A stretch of DNA of 64,000 nt from NCBI GenBank assembly GCA_964430295.1, contig CAYSEV010000003.1:1-64000 (forward strand). The letters run 5' to 3'. The number at the start of each line of letters is the position of its first letter. Position 1 is the stretch's first letter. Under the pieces are notes generated by a model. That model was not told the DNA's origin. It made no database searches and saw only the letters and a list, made by a program, of their open reading frames with translations. Shown one piece after another: positions 24,567 to 33,324 of the stretch. The position numbers and the translations under genes were made by a program. Source of the stretch: CAYGFH01 sp964430295 (GTDB lineage Bacteria > Patescibacteriota > Microgenomatia > UBA10105 > UBA927).

Positions 24567-27563
24567 TCACTTGATGATAAATAATAGGTCGGTTGTAAAC
24601 ATGGGAGTCTGTATATCCATCTTCCCTTTTATGACCTGTTGATGAAGAATTATTTCTCCATTTTCTGGATTAATCCAGTATATTGTACCATCCTTATGCA
24701 CCTCAAGTGAGAGCGTAGCTCTATTTTTTTCTGGATTAAATATTTTTGTATACACATATCCGTATATGATATCTGCGGATATAACTGAAAACACCTTATG
24801 CTTTTTATTATTGGATGTAATATCGTATTTTTGAATATCAGTCCCTATATCAGCTATGTATGTAGAGAAAATTGAAGCGTAAGATCTTTCTATAGGTCCT
24901 AAATATACATTGGATGGCCCAGTTTTGTTTTCAAAATACACATTCGGCATATTCCAAGATATTATTGACGCCTGTCTGAAAAAACTTAACCAGAGTCTAA
25001 TCCTGTATCTGATAGGAGAAAATATATCCCAATTTGCGAAATTATTCCCCTGTTCACTAAAGATCATCGGTTTATCATATTTCACAAATTTATCTACCTC
25101 TCGGGCAAGATCCTGATCGCAATATTCATTACACTCTCCGCTATACCAGTGATAAGAAGTGGCCTCTATATCACTTAAGTCAGGTCTCTCCCAACTGGTT
25201 GTAATTGGGTGTTTATAGGGGTCTATAGCCCTTATATATGCGGCCATATAATGTATTAGGTCGTCACTGAGTTTGATTTCATTTGCAAGTTCCCACACAT
25301 CAACATAGGCTCCGTATCGCGAGACTATATAATCCAGATAATTTTGTAATTGTTTTTTTTGGTCCGTTAATGGAATATCAGAACCATAGGGTAATTCAAA
25401 GCTCATGAGGCTCATCCAGGTGTGGTATCTATTTTTCTTTAACGTGCTGAGAATAGAATCAAGCAAGATCCCTTCGTTTACTTTTGGACCAATATTACCT
25501 GATTTTCCGAAATTCCAAAGCATAAAACTACAGTTGCCAGCTCCCCATCTGTATGTATTAAATCCACTGTCAGCGTACGTTGCTAGGTAGTCTTCCACAG
25601 TTGTTGTTTTATAAAATGAATCATCGTCTGATCCTTTAACCTCATCGTCCAACGGCCATGCATTCAATGGGTTTCCATCATGATGTAAATCATTTACACA
25701 ATTTTGAATACCTATTGGTAAGAAGATATTTCCATTTGAACTCGCAAAGTACTTTTTGTTAATCTTTGAGAGGTAAATATAACCGGGATTATTGGACTCT
25801 GTTACCAGAAAACTTCCTCTTTCCTGTTTGGTCTCAAATATCGAATTAGACAAGAATCTCCACTTCCAAATTCCGACCGTATCAGGTGAGAATCTAAGCT
25901 TCCACGTTTTTATATCATAATAAAACGCTTTTATAGTATATTCTTTATTGATTGGAGAGGTTAAGACAATACTGTATTCTGTGTTAAGCTGATCGCCCTT
26001 TTCTTTATTAGATTTCAATATGAGCTCAAAAATGCCATTTTTTAGTACAAATTTTTGTGGTTGTTCTATCGTTATTTTCAGAAGCTGTAGCTTGCTGTTG
26101 GCTTCATGAATTAAATAATGTATACGTGATATCAGTTCATTAATATAAGATATATTTATAAGATTTCTCTTTGTGATATTTCCATGTAAAAAATCCGAAT
26201 TTAAGCTCGTAATGCTGGTATTTTCTTTATTTAAAAAAAATATATCCTGATTAAAAGATTGTATGGAATCTATATCTATATCATCAGAGGTATATTGCCA
26301 TAACATATCTCCGTTTAGGTGATTTTGAAAGGAAACAACAGTTGATTTATCTGCTTTAGAAATAATAAAAACTCCTCGTTTATTAGCTTTTGTTGCCACT
26401 GTGTCTATTTTTTTGTTTGTGCACCAATGTACGTCGCCGGAGAAAGACAAAGAACATTGTATTGTTTGGCCCACAATGACTATATTTTTATCAATGATTT
26501 GATATGAAAAATTTTGAATATTCGAAAAGGAATGTGACCACAGCTCGACACCATGTTTTGTGTCTAGAGCTACAAGAATTGTTGCATTAATATTAGAATA
26601 TGTTACAAGTGCAAAATCTTTAGTTGCTTCCGTAATTCCAAGAGGACTATTATATGAATTATTATATGTCCACTCTTGTTTAGCAGTATTTGCATCTATA
26701 CATTCAATTGCATTGTCATCTCGAATCACATATATACATGACACCCCCACTTGTAATGAATTATCAGATGAAGAAATCTCCAGTAAAGTTTCTCCAGATA
26801 TTTTATTAAGAAGTTTGTATGTATTCGAATCATCCCAATATCCGATTGTTTTGTGAAATATAGAGGGTTTAGAAAAAAAGTAATTATGTAAAGGCACATC
26901 CCATATTTTCTTACCGGTTCCCAAATCAATTGCAATAAGTCTGTTTTCGGTCGCACTATTAAGATATACAGTCGCATCATCTGTAGCAAATCTTCCGAAA
27001 TGCAAAATTATCTCATCACTTTTATAATACGATGTATCTATTTGTTTTGTCGTATAAGTCCAGTGAAGTGATCCTGTGATTTTATTAACAGCGTACAATG
27101 TCCCGTTTCTGCTCCCAAATAAGACATCTTGGTCAGTAACCACAGGTTCCGTATCAATTTTAGTTCGATCTGGTGTGGTAAATCTCCAAAGTTCATTACC
27201 TGTATGTTTATCTAATGAATACAGATTTCCATCAAAATTCGTGAGAAATAGTTGATTATTCTTATCAAATTCGGATAAATAAATTGAATAGCTTTGCTCA
27301 TTGTGCCTCCAACGCAACAATCCGGTTCGTATATCTATAGAGGTCATTACGTTATCAAGTCCGCTATAAAATAAGGAGATGTTATTAAAAGTGAGTGAGT
27401 GAAAAATTTTAGGAAGCGTTTTATGTGTCGCAACTGGATTTTTAAATGAATATACCCAGCCCGCTGAATTAAATATATTCCATAGTAATATGGCCGTGCA
27501 TACGATAAAACCAAAGAAAAAAATACGTATGATCAGTGCAAAATACTTCTTTATTTTTTGCAT
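24567..27563 (-). CDS. Membrane-anchored PQQ-like beta-propeller fused to DUF5060-like and glycoside hydrolase domains
   Basis: 998 residues. A signal-anchor helix at ~8-30 is followed by about eight propeller blades with the PQQ/quinoprotein consensus D-x-x-TG-x-x-xW ('IRTGLLRW', 'KHTGNELW', 'KITGSLHW', 'LGTGKKIW', 'TKHGVELW') to residue ~450. Residues ~490-600 look like the DUF5060 beta-sandwich ('WKLRFSPDTVGIWKWRF'). Residues ~600-900 form a clan GH-A-like hydrolase with an acid/base Asn-Glu in 'WELANEI' (E762) and a nucleophile candidate in 'MIFSEQGN' (E837). A short beta domain ends the protein. Inferred: an extracytoplasmic glycan-binding and -cleaving enzyme that trims or measures the locus' own polymer. 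Confidence 0.78.
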   Translation of the reverse strand: MQKIKKYFALIIRIFFFGFIVCTAILLWNIFNSAGWVYSFKNPVATHKTLPKIFHSLTFNNISLFYSGLDNVMTSIDIRTGLLRWRHNEQSYSIYLSEFDKNNQLFLTNFDGNLYSLDKHTGNELWRFTTPDRTKIDTEPVVTDQDVLFGSRNGTLYAVNKITGSLHWTYTTKQIDTSYYKSDEIILHFGRFATDDATVYLNSATENRLIAIDLGTGKKIWDVPLHNYFFSKPSIFHKTIGYWDDSNTYKLLNKISGETLLEISSSDNSLQVGVSCIYVIRDDNAIECIDANTAKQEWTYNNSYNSPLGITEATKDFALVTYSNINATILVALDTKHGVELWSHSFSNIQNFSYQIIDKNIVIVGQTIQCSLSFSGDVHWCTNKKIDTVATKANKRGVFIISKADKSTVVSFQNHLNGDMLWQYTSDDIDIDSIQSFNQDIFFLNKENTSITSLNSDFLHGNITKRNLINISYINELISRIHYLIHEANSKLQLLKITIEQPQKFVLKNGIFELILKSNKEKGDQLNTEYSIVLTSPINKEYTIKAFYYDIKTWKLRFSPDTVGIWKWRFLSNSIFETKQERGSFLVTESNNPGYIYLSKINKKYFASSNGNIFLPIGIQNCVNDLHHDGNPLNAWPLDDEVKGSDDDSFYKTTTVEDYLATYADSGFNTYRWGAGNCSFMLWNFGKSGNIGPKVNEGILLDSILSTLKKNRYHTWMSLMSFELPYGSDIPLTDQKKQLQNYLDYIVSRYGAYVDVWELANEIKLSDDLIHYMAAYIRAIDPYKHPITTSWERPDLSDIEATSYHWYSGECNEYCDQDLAREVDKFVKYDKPMIFSEQGNNFANWDIFSPIRYRIRLWLSFFRQASIISWNMPNVYFENKTGPSNVYLGPIERSYASIFSTYIADIGTDIQKYDITSNNKKHKVFSVISADIIYGYVYTKIFNPEKNRATLSLEVHKDGTIYWINPENGEIILHQQVIKGKMDIQTPMFTTDLLFIIK

Positions 27564-27601
27564 TATTAATAAATATCCAACATCTTATATCTATCCAAAA
27601 A

Positions 27602-28456
27602 TTATTTTAATATGTCTGTAATAATTGGGTATATCGCCACATTGTTAAGATAAATCGGAATTGACCAGCCGATTATAATTGGTTTATCTTCTAGGAACAT
27701 ATACGTATCATCTTGTTTTGTAACCCCAAGTTGCAATGTTAAAAATACATCTTTTTTCAACGGATCCTCTGTAACATTAGTTCTTCCGTCAGTCGTACTG
27801 ACCACTCTTTCTGCAGGCCTCACATCGACATCAAGGATTTTTGCAATTATTTTTCCCGATGGATCTTTAATTTCAGCATTTTTCTCAACCGCATTTGCTA
27901 TCCATGGTTCAACTCCTCGTGTGTATGCTGAATACGATGACCATGTATCGATCAGTCTTGCTTTTATAGTAACTGTAAAAATACGTCTGGTATCAGAAAT
28001 GCCGTCAATACCAGAAACTATTCCGTGGATATTGGAACCGTTAATTGTCACATCAATAGTTCTGCCGATTTCAAGAGGTTGATATAAAAATGTATATTTC
28101 TTTTGTTTTGCTTTGTATTTAGCTTTGACAGAGGCAGTAATCCACATCTCTTTATTTTGGTATCCCCACTTCCGTATATTTAATATTTCCAAATTTTTTT
28201 TGCCAAAATTATCAAATTGAACATCACCTATCCGTATCTTATCAGCGACCCAAAATGGAGCATCTCCCCCACCATTGTTGGGAAAGTATGTTGGTGAGTT
28301 TATTACTTTAAACTCAATCTTAATCCACTTATCTTGATTTAATGATGTAGATATCAGAAACAGCAATATGCTCACCAATACAACCGTAAAAAACCAATCC
28401 AAAGGCTTTAATTTTTTTAAATTAAGAAGAGTGTCAGAAAGCTGAATATTCACCAC
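27602..28456 (-). CDS. Membrane-anchored protein, DUF4330-like
   Basis: 284 residues. A single N-terminal membrane segment ('WFFTVVLVSILLFLISTSL') follows 'LLNLKKLKPLDW', a start typical of DUF4330-like glycan-locus proteins; the rest is a beta-rich extracytoplasmic domain ('IDVTINGSNIHGIVSGIDG', 'VFLTLQLGVTKQ'). No catalytic motif is visible. It lies 16 bases downstream of an O-antigen-ligase-like gene on the same strand, so it may assist polymerisation or export. Family name is tentative. Confidence 0.55.
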   Translation of the reverse strand: MVNIQLSDTLLNLKKLKPLDWFFTVVLVSILLFLISTSLNQDKWIKIEFKVINSPTYFPNNGGGDAPFWVADKIRIGDVQFDNFGKKNLEILNIRKWGYQNKEMWITASVKAKYKAKQKKYTFLYQPLEIGRTIDVTINGSNIHGIVSGIDGISDTRRIFTVTIKARLIDTWSSYSAYTRGVEPWIANAVEKNAEIKDPSGKIIAKILDVDVRPAERVVSTTDGRTNVTEDPLKKDVFLTLQLGVTKQDDTYMFLEDKPIIIGWSIPIYLNNVAIYPIITDILK

Positions 28457-28472
28457 ACTATTATACCTGAAA

Positions 28473-29939
28473 TTAAACTGCGGGCAATATCGATAAGAAA
28501 ACCCACAACCATCCGATTATTTGTTGCTCTGTAAGTATAGGATAAAACTGAGAAAGTATCATAAAAGATATAATTGGAAGAAGGTAAATTGAATGATGCC
28601 CTATATACCCTTTGGAATGTTCGTTTATTCCACTCAAAAAATATTTTTTGGAATAACACAAAAAAAGCATAAAAGATAATAATCCAGCATACCCGGACGC
28701 CACAAGAATTTGAGCGAATAGATTATGTGGTTGTGTGGGATATGAACTAAAACCACCTATTGTTTCAAGTAAAATTTGTGGAAATGTTCCGAGTCCTATG
28801 CCAAAAGGATTTTGTGATACTATCTGAAAACTCTGTATTATGAGGTTCCAACGAAAATTCGCTCCTCCATCTTGTCCAAATGTAATAATAAATTGTGACA
28901 AACGCGGGATAACAAGAATGGGAAGCACAAGTACACCGATAATTCCTGATATTTTATATAATACAGGCAGCTTATTGGTTTCTCTTTGTTTTTTATATAT
29001 ATACAATAATTCAATTGCTACTATAATCCAAGACAACCTACTTGCTGATAATAGGAGCGCGACAAAAGAAGCAATAAATGCAAATGAAGAGATTTTTTTT
29101 CCGAAATTTGACGTCCGTTTTGCAATTGAATAGTAGAATAGAAGCGGTAATATGAGTGCTATAAAAAATCCCAGAGAGTTTGGATGCGAGAAAGTTCCTT
29201 GAATTCTGACAAATGAAATATCTTCGCTTGCAATATGAAGAATGCTGTCTGATAGAGACGGGTCAGCCGAATTTTCAATAAGCTTTCCTAAAGGACCTTT
29301 ATTTATAAATTGGAGTATACTGATGAATCCCTCGAATATACCCAGTGCTGAAAAGATCGGGAGAAAATGATGAGTAACCCAATACCCTAATTTATACTGT
29401 TGAATATAGTAATACAGGTAAATATATAGTGAAAATTGCATAAGAAGAAGAAAGGATAACAATGGTATAGGTGAGATGATACTAGAAAATATATTTAATA
29501 TAAGAAATGTTCCAATAAATATATCCTTAGTTTCGATTTTAGAAGTGGAGATCTTTATCTTTGGCAAATAAATAATATCTCTTAAAGATAGATATATAAG
29601 TATTAACACCATAAATCCAGTTAGCGATATACCCACAGACATAATAAAAGGTAATCTTCCATTTACATACTCAGGGGATACAACCAGAAAATCGATGCTT
29701 TTTCCGCTTTGAAAAGGTAAACAAAATATAGAGGAATATAACAAAGCTGTCCGGATGGATTTGAAAACGTAAAGAAGACCACAAATGAAAAGTATAGCGA
29801 GAGCAAGAAGTATTTTATTATTAGGCGCGTATAACAATATGAAAAGAAACAGGATAGACCACCAGAATAGTTTTTTTTCAGTCGACCAACTATCTATGGT
29901 AGTGCGTACGCTACCTATTAAAGTATATAATCCGTTCAT
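28473..29939 (-). CDS. O-antigen ligase-like polymerase
   Basis: 488 residues from the ATG at 29939; an in-frame ATG at 30011 would lie inside the divergent gene. There are about eleven hydrophobic segments. The family loop is present: 'VRIQGTFSHPNSLGFFIALILPLLF', quoted only in part by its core 'GTFSHPNSLGFF', then 'QNPFGIGLGTFPQ' and 'QPHNLFAQILVASGYAGLL'. These are the Wzy/WaaL membrane enzymes that polymerise or ligate lipid-linked glycans. Only three bases separate its start from the divergent gene at 29943, so the promoters of the two genes must lie inside each other's coding sequence. Confidence 0.83.
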   Translation of the reverse strand: MNGLYTLIGSVRTTIDSWSTEKKLFWWSILFLFILLYAPNNKILLALAILFICGLLYVFKSIRTALLYSSIFCLPFQSGKSIDFLVVSPEYVNGRLPFIMSVGISLTGFMVLILIYLSLRDIIYLPKIKISTSKIETKDIFIGTFLILNIFSSIISPIPLLSFLLLMQFSLYIYLYYYIQQYKLGYWVTHHFLPIFSALGIFEGFISILQFINKGPLGKLIENSADPSLSDSILHIASEDISFVRIQGTFSHPNSLGFFIALILPLLFYYSIAKRTSNFGKKISSFAFIASFVALLLSASRLSWIIVAIELLYIYKKQRETNKLPVLYKISGIIGVLVLPILVIPRLSQFIITFGQDGGANFRWNLIIQSFQIVSQNPFGIGLGTFPQILLETIGGFSSYPTQPHNLFAQILVASGYAGLLSFMLFLCYSKKYFLSGINEHSKGYIGHHSIYLLPIISFMILSQFYPILTEQQIIGWLWVFLSILPAV

Positions 29940-29942
29940 AGT

Positions 29943-31112
29943 ATGAAAGATGCATTGGTAATTATACTGTATGATCATCCCAAAGAGCATACTGCCGACT
30001 ATTGTACGCAAACTAGTTTGTTTTTTGAGAAAGAAAATTATGTGCTAGATGTTCTAATAAAAGACAGCTCTTCAATTAAAGAGATACTTTACGGTAAAAA
30101 GAATATTCATATTATCCGCAAAGTTACTAATCGACGCATAGCATTCACGCCGCTTTATCTGATCCCCTTTAAACGTATCAGAATAATTGAAAATCTAAAT
30201 ATGCAAATAAATATGTTTTGTATTCGTTTACTAATAACGGTAATTGAATTCTTCAAGAAATTTTCTAAAAAATATTTATGGGTATACAGCCCGGATCAAA
30301 CTTCAATTGCTTATTTATTTGATCAATCATATTACCTTGTTTACGATTGCGTTGATTATCATGGAGATGAAAATAATTCAGCAAGCGAAAGTATGCTTAT
30401 ACAACGAAGTAACACCATTGTTGTCAATTCTATGTCACTGTATAACATATATAAGCAGAAATATCCCAACGCACTATTATCGCCGTCAGGATTTGATTTA
30501 AGCACATTTGAAAAAAACGCCCGAGCAAAAAAAAGTACAAAAAGCACAAATCCGATTATCGGATACATAGGAGGCATAAATTCCAGATTGGATTTTAAGT
30601 TATTAGAAAAGATCATTCGCTCAAATCCGGACATCAGATTTACCTTTATTGGGCCTATCCAACAAAGAGAATCAACCTATATATTTCAGTCTTTAGTTCT
30701 CCCTAAAATATCAAAATTGTTGTCTACTGAAAATGTTCAATACATCCCATACATGCCAAGGGAAAAAATAATTTCATATATATCACAATTTTCGATTTCA
30801 ATTATTCCATATGATAGTTCCCTGCCGTTTAATCGGTATAGTTTTCCGATGAAAATTATTGAATATTTTTATATGGGTATCCCTGTGCTTTCTACTCCAA
30901 TTGACGAAATTAAGAGAATGTCACAATTTGTTTCGATTGGTAATACTCCTGCCAAGTGGAATTTTTACATCAGAAAGTTATTAAAAAAGCCGCAGAGCCT
31001 ATATCTCAAAAAAAGAAAAAGGGTGTACGCTATACAACAAAGCTGGGATAAAAAATTTAATTATATTATGCATTCTATTGAACCAAACAATATCATATTG
31101 GATAGAAAATAG
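29943..31112 (+). CDS. Glycosyltransferase, GT4/TuaH-like
   Basis: 389 residues. 'LWVYSPDQTSIAYLFDQ' and 'YDCVDYHGDENNSASESML' are the hallmark of TuaH-like GT4 enzymes, followed by 'GYIGGINSRLDFKLLEKI' and 'SISIIPYDSSLPFNRYSFP', 'KIIEYFYMGIPVLSTP' (donor-site E). The enzyme adds a sugar from a nucleotide donor at the cytoplasmic face. A TATAAT at 29926-29931 ends 12 bases before the start codon, implying a very short leader. It points away from the polymerase and towards the convergent methyltransferase. Confidence 0.8.
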   Translation: MKDALVIILYDHPKEHTADYCTQTSLFFEKENYVLDVLIKDSSSIKEILYGKKNIHIIRKVTNRRIAFTPLYLIPFKRIRIIENLNMQINMFCIRLLITVIEFFKKFSKKYLWVYSPDQTSIAYLFDQSYYLVYDCVDYHGDENNSASESMLIQRSNTIVVNSMSLYNIYKQKYPNALLSPSGFDLSTFEKNARAKKSTKSTNPIIGYIGGINSRLDFKLLEKIIRSNPDIRFTFIGPIQQRESTYIFQSLVLPKISKLLSTENVQYIPYMPREKIISYISQFSISIIPYDSSLPFNRYSFPMKIIEYFYMGIPVLSTPIDEIKRMSQFVSIGNTPAKWNFYIRKLLKKPQSLYLKKRKRVYAIQQSWDKKFNYIMHSIEPNNIILDRK

Positions 31113-31125
31113 AATCAAATTATAT

Positions 31126-31899
31126 TCATTTTTGTATGATGCCAAGTCCAGACTCTTTAGGAAACGGGAAAATAATTTTGTTAGTATGTTTTAGTTCTCT
31201 CCAGAGCTTCCATACTCCAAATTTTCCTAAATTTTTTGTCCATTTAACATGTACATCATGAAACACCATAAATCCCCCGTTTGTCAGCATCGGCCAAAAT
31301 AACGAGTAATCCAGTTTTACTCCTTCGTATGAATGATTCCCGTCAACATAAATATATTGATATCTCTTCTTTGGATATGTAGTAGCGAATTCTTTTGTAG
31401 TCATTACGTATGTGCTTATATATGAAGAAAGTCCGAGTTTACTAAAATGTTTTTTTGCATCAATTTTTTTCCAAAATCCTATTCCACTCCAGTTATTTTT
31501 TTTATCATCTCTATCGAATCCGGCATCAACGAAATCAACGTGTCCACTAAAATTATCTTTGCAGGCCACAGACAGTATTGCCGGTATATACCCTGTCCTC
31601 GACCCTATGCATAGTATGGACACAGGTTTTATGTTACGGATAAGTGCGTAATGTATTAAACCGAATCCCAAAAAATACTGACTATAGTTTATATTGTGTC
31701 CTTCATCAGCTCCGAAATGTGTATGGAGAATCCTTGAGACGTGTCGTTTAATGAGTAGTTGAGTATAAACTGAATGGCTGGGAATATTATCAATAACGAA
31801 GTCAAAAGCACTATCTAGTATACTTCGTCCAAATCTATATAACTTCCGCATCCCAAAAAATTTATATTTAATAAGCAGATCCTGTATCATACAAGGCAT
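31126..31899 (-). CDS. SAM-dependent methyltransferase (Methyltransf_24-like)
   Basis: 257 residues. The nucleotide-binding glycine motif appears as 'SILCIGSRTGYIPAIL' and the second acidic region as 'YQYIYVDGNHSYEGVKLDY', the pattern of small-molecule methyltransferases acting on sugars or polyketides; 'GGFMVFHDVHVKW' is typical of that family. It would transfer a methyl group from SAM to a glycan or precursor. An internal ATG at 31887 is an alternative start. It is convergent with the GT4 at 29943 (13-base gap) and stands alone on the minus strand. Confidence 0.72.
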   Translation of the reverse strand: MPCMIQDLLIKYKFFGMRKLYRFGRSILDSAFDFVIDNIPSHSVYTQLLIKRHVSRILHTHFGADEGHNINYSQYFLGFGLIHYALIRNIKPVSILCIGSRTGYIPAILSVACKDNFSGHVDFVDAGFDRDDKKNNWSGIGFWKKIDAKKHFSKLGLSSYISTYVMTTKEFATTYPKKRYQYIYVDGNHSYEGVKLDYSLFWPMLTNGGFMVFHDVHVKWTKNLGKFGVWKLWRELKHTNKIIFPFPKESGLGIIQK

Positions 31900-31962
31900 A
31901 TAGTATCAAAATACACATTAAATAACACTATTCTTATATTGAGGGAATTTAATATGGTTTAA

Positions 31963-31971
31963 TGGTACTAT
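31963..31971 (+). promoter_or_regulatory. Extended -10 promoter, leaderless start of the decarboxylase gene
   Basis: TGGTACTAT is a TGN-extended -10 element ending exactly seven bases before the A of the ATG at 31978. The predicted transcription start therefore coincides with the start codon. No ribosome site is present between them. Confidence 0.5.
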
Positions 31972-31977
31972 TGCATC

Positions 31978-33324
31978 ATGATTTTTTCGATCTTTTACGA
32001 ACAAATATACAAAAAAATTGCAAATAGCACTTGGCATAGATACCATAATTATCTGCTTAAACGTATAGCAGACCATAGGTACTCAAAGATTGGTCTTCTT
32101 TCCAAAATAGTGATACTAATCCAACTTATATCACTTGAAAAAAATAAACATAACTTGGGAGTACTGCAGTCACAGCCATCTGGTATGAGTATTCTTTATG
32201 CGAGTGTGGGAATGTTTTTTAATCTCAATCATTTAGGATCTGTATACATGGTTAGCGATAAATCACTCGGGATTTCTTATAGATTAGAAAAAGACGTTAT
32301 TGAATGGACAAAAAAACTGTTTCATGTGAATGATGATACTGTCGAGGGGTATGTAACAAGTGGTGGAACAGAATCAAATTTATTCATGATGTGGTCATTG
32401 AGGGAATTTTTAAAATCAACAAAAAAAAGAAAAACATGTGTCTTAGTGACTTCGTTTACGCACTATTCCATACTGAAAGCCGCAAAAATGTTAAATATCG
32501 AGATAGCATATATTCCATTGGATAAATGTACGTGGTCAATGGATGTTACATTCCTACCTAACGCGATCTTTGCAATGCAGAAACGAGGCTTCAAAAATAT
32601 ACTCGTAGTAGCTACCTTAGGGTACTCTTCTATAGGAACAAGTGACTCTATAATTGCCATTAACAGTATACTAAGCGATATTACTAAACGTAATAAAGAG
32701 ATCTTATGCGCAGGATGGGTTGATGCAGCTGCACAAGGCATTCCTTTTTCTTTACATCATGATCACGCAAATTTTCTATCATTAGATAATATATATGGTA
32801 TATCCGTCGATTTCCATAAAACAGGAAATGCCCCTATTCCGTCAGGAGTAATCATATATAGAAATGTTTTAAGGAAAGCGATTCAGCAACCAATAGAATA
32901 TTTGAAAGAATATGATGTAACAGTAAGCGGATCACGGCCCGGATTTTCATCACTATCAATTTGGTCAAGTATTTATGGTAAATCGCTTGTTTCTATGAAG
33001 CGCAATTCGTTAAAGGCAGAACAAATTAAGTATCAGTTTATAAAAAAATTTAAAGAATCATTTCCTAAAGCCACTATAATTCACAGTGAGTATTCGTATA
33101 CATGTGCTATTGTTGTTAACAAATATTTTAACAAATTATCTGAAGTTGTTGAACAGAAATATAATCTGAATTTTTGTACTGTACCTCTGCAATCAGGAAG
33201 CATGCTGAATCACTACAAAATTCATATAACTCCACTAACACGGGAAACTGTCCTGCAGCAATTCTTATCTGATGTGATAAATGATCAGAATAACCATCAA
33301 AAGGGACGTTCTTTAGAATGTTAA
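31978..33324 (+). CDS. Group II PLP-dependent amino acid decarboxylase (copy 1)
   Basis: 448 residues. Fold type I signature of group II decarboxylases: 'GYVTSGGTESNLFMMW' (PLP phosphate and ring contacts), 'AGWVDAAAQGIPFSLHHDH' with the PLP-pyridine Asp, and 'SVDFHKTGNAPIPSG' where the Lys forms the Schiff base. 'SGSRPGFSSLSIWSSI' matches the histidine/serine decarboxylase branch. Such enzymes release CO2 from an L-amino acid to give an amine. Sequence alone does not fix the substrate; histidine, serine or an aromatic residue are possible. It is a diverged paralogue of the gene at 36021. The end overlaps the convergent glutamine synthetase-like gene by four bases. Confidence 0.82.
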   Translation: MIFSIFYEQIYKKIANSTWHRYHNYLLKRIADHRYSKIGLLSKIVILIQLISLEKNKHNLGVLQSQPSGMSILYASVGMFFNLNHLGSVYMVSDKSLGISYRLEKDVIEWTKKLFHVNDDTVEGYVTSGGTESNLFMMWSLREFLKSTKKRKTCVLVTSFTHYSILKAAKMLNIEIAYIPLDKCTWSMDVTFLPNAIFAMQKRGFKNILVVATLGYSSIGTSDSIIAINSILSDITKRNKEILCAGWVDAAAQGIPFSLHHDHANFLSLDNIYGISVDFHKTGNAPIPSGVIIYRNVLRKAIQQPIEYLKEYDVTVSGSRPGFSSLSIWSSIYGKSLVSMKRNSLKAEQIKYQFIKKFKESFPKATIIHSEYSYTCAIVVNKYFNKLSEVVEQKYNLNFCTVPLQSGSMLNHYKIHITPLTRETVLQQFLSDVINDQNNHQKGRSLEC

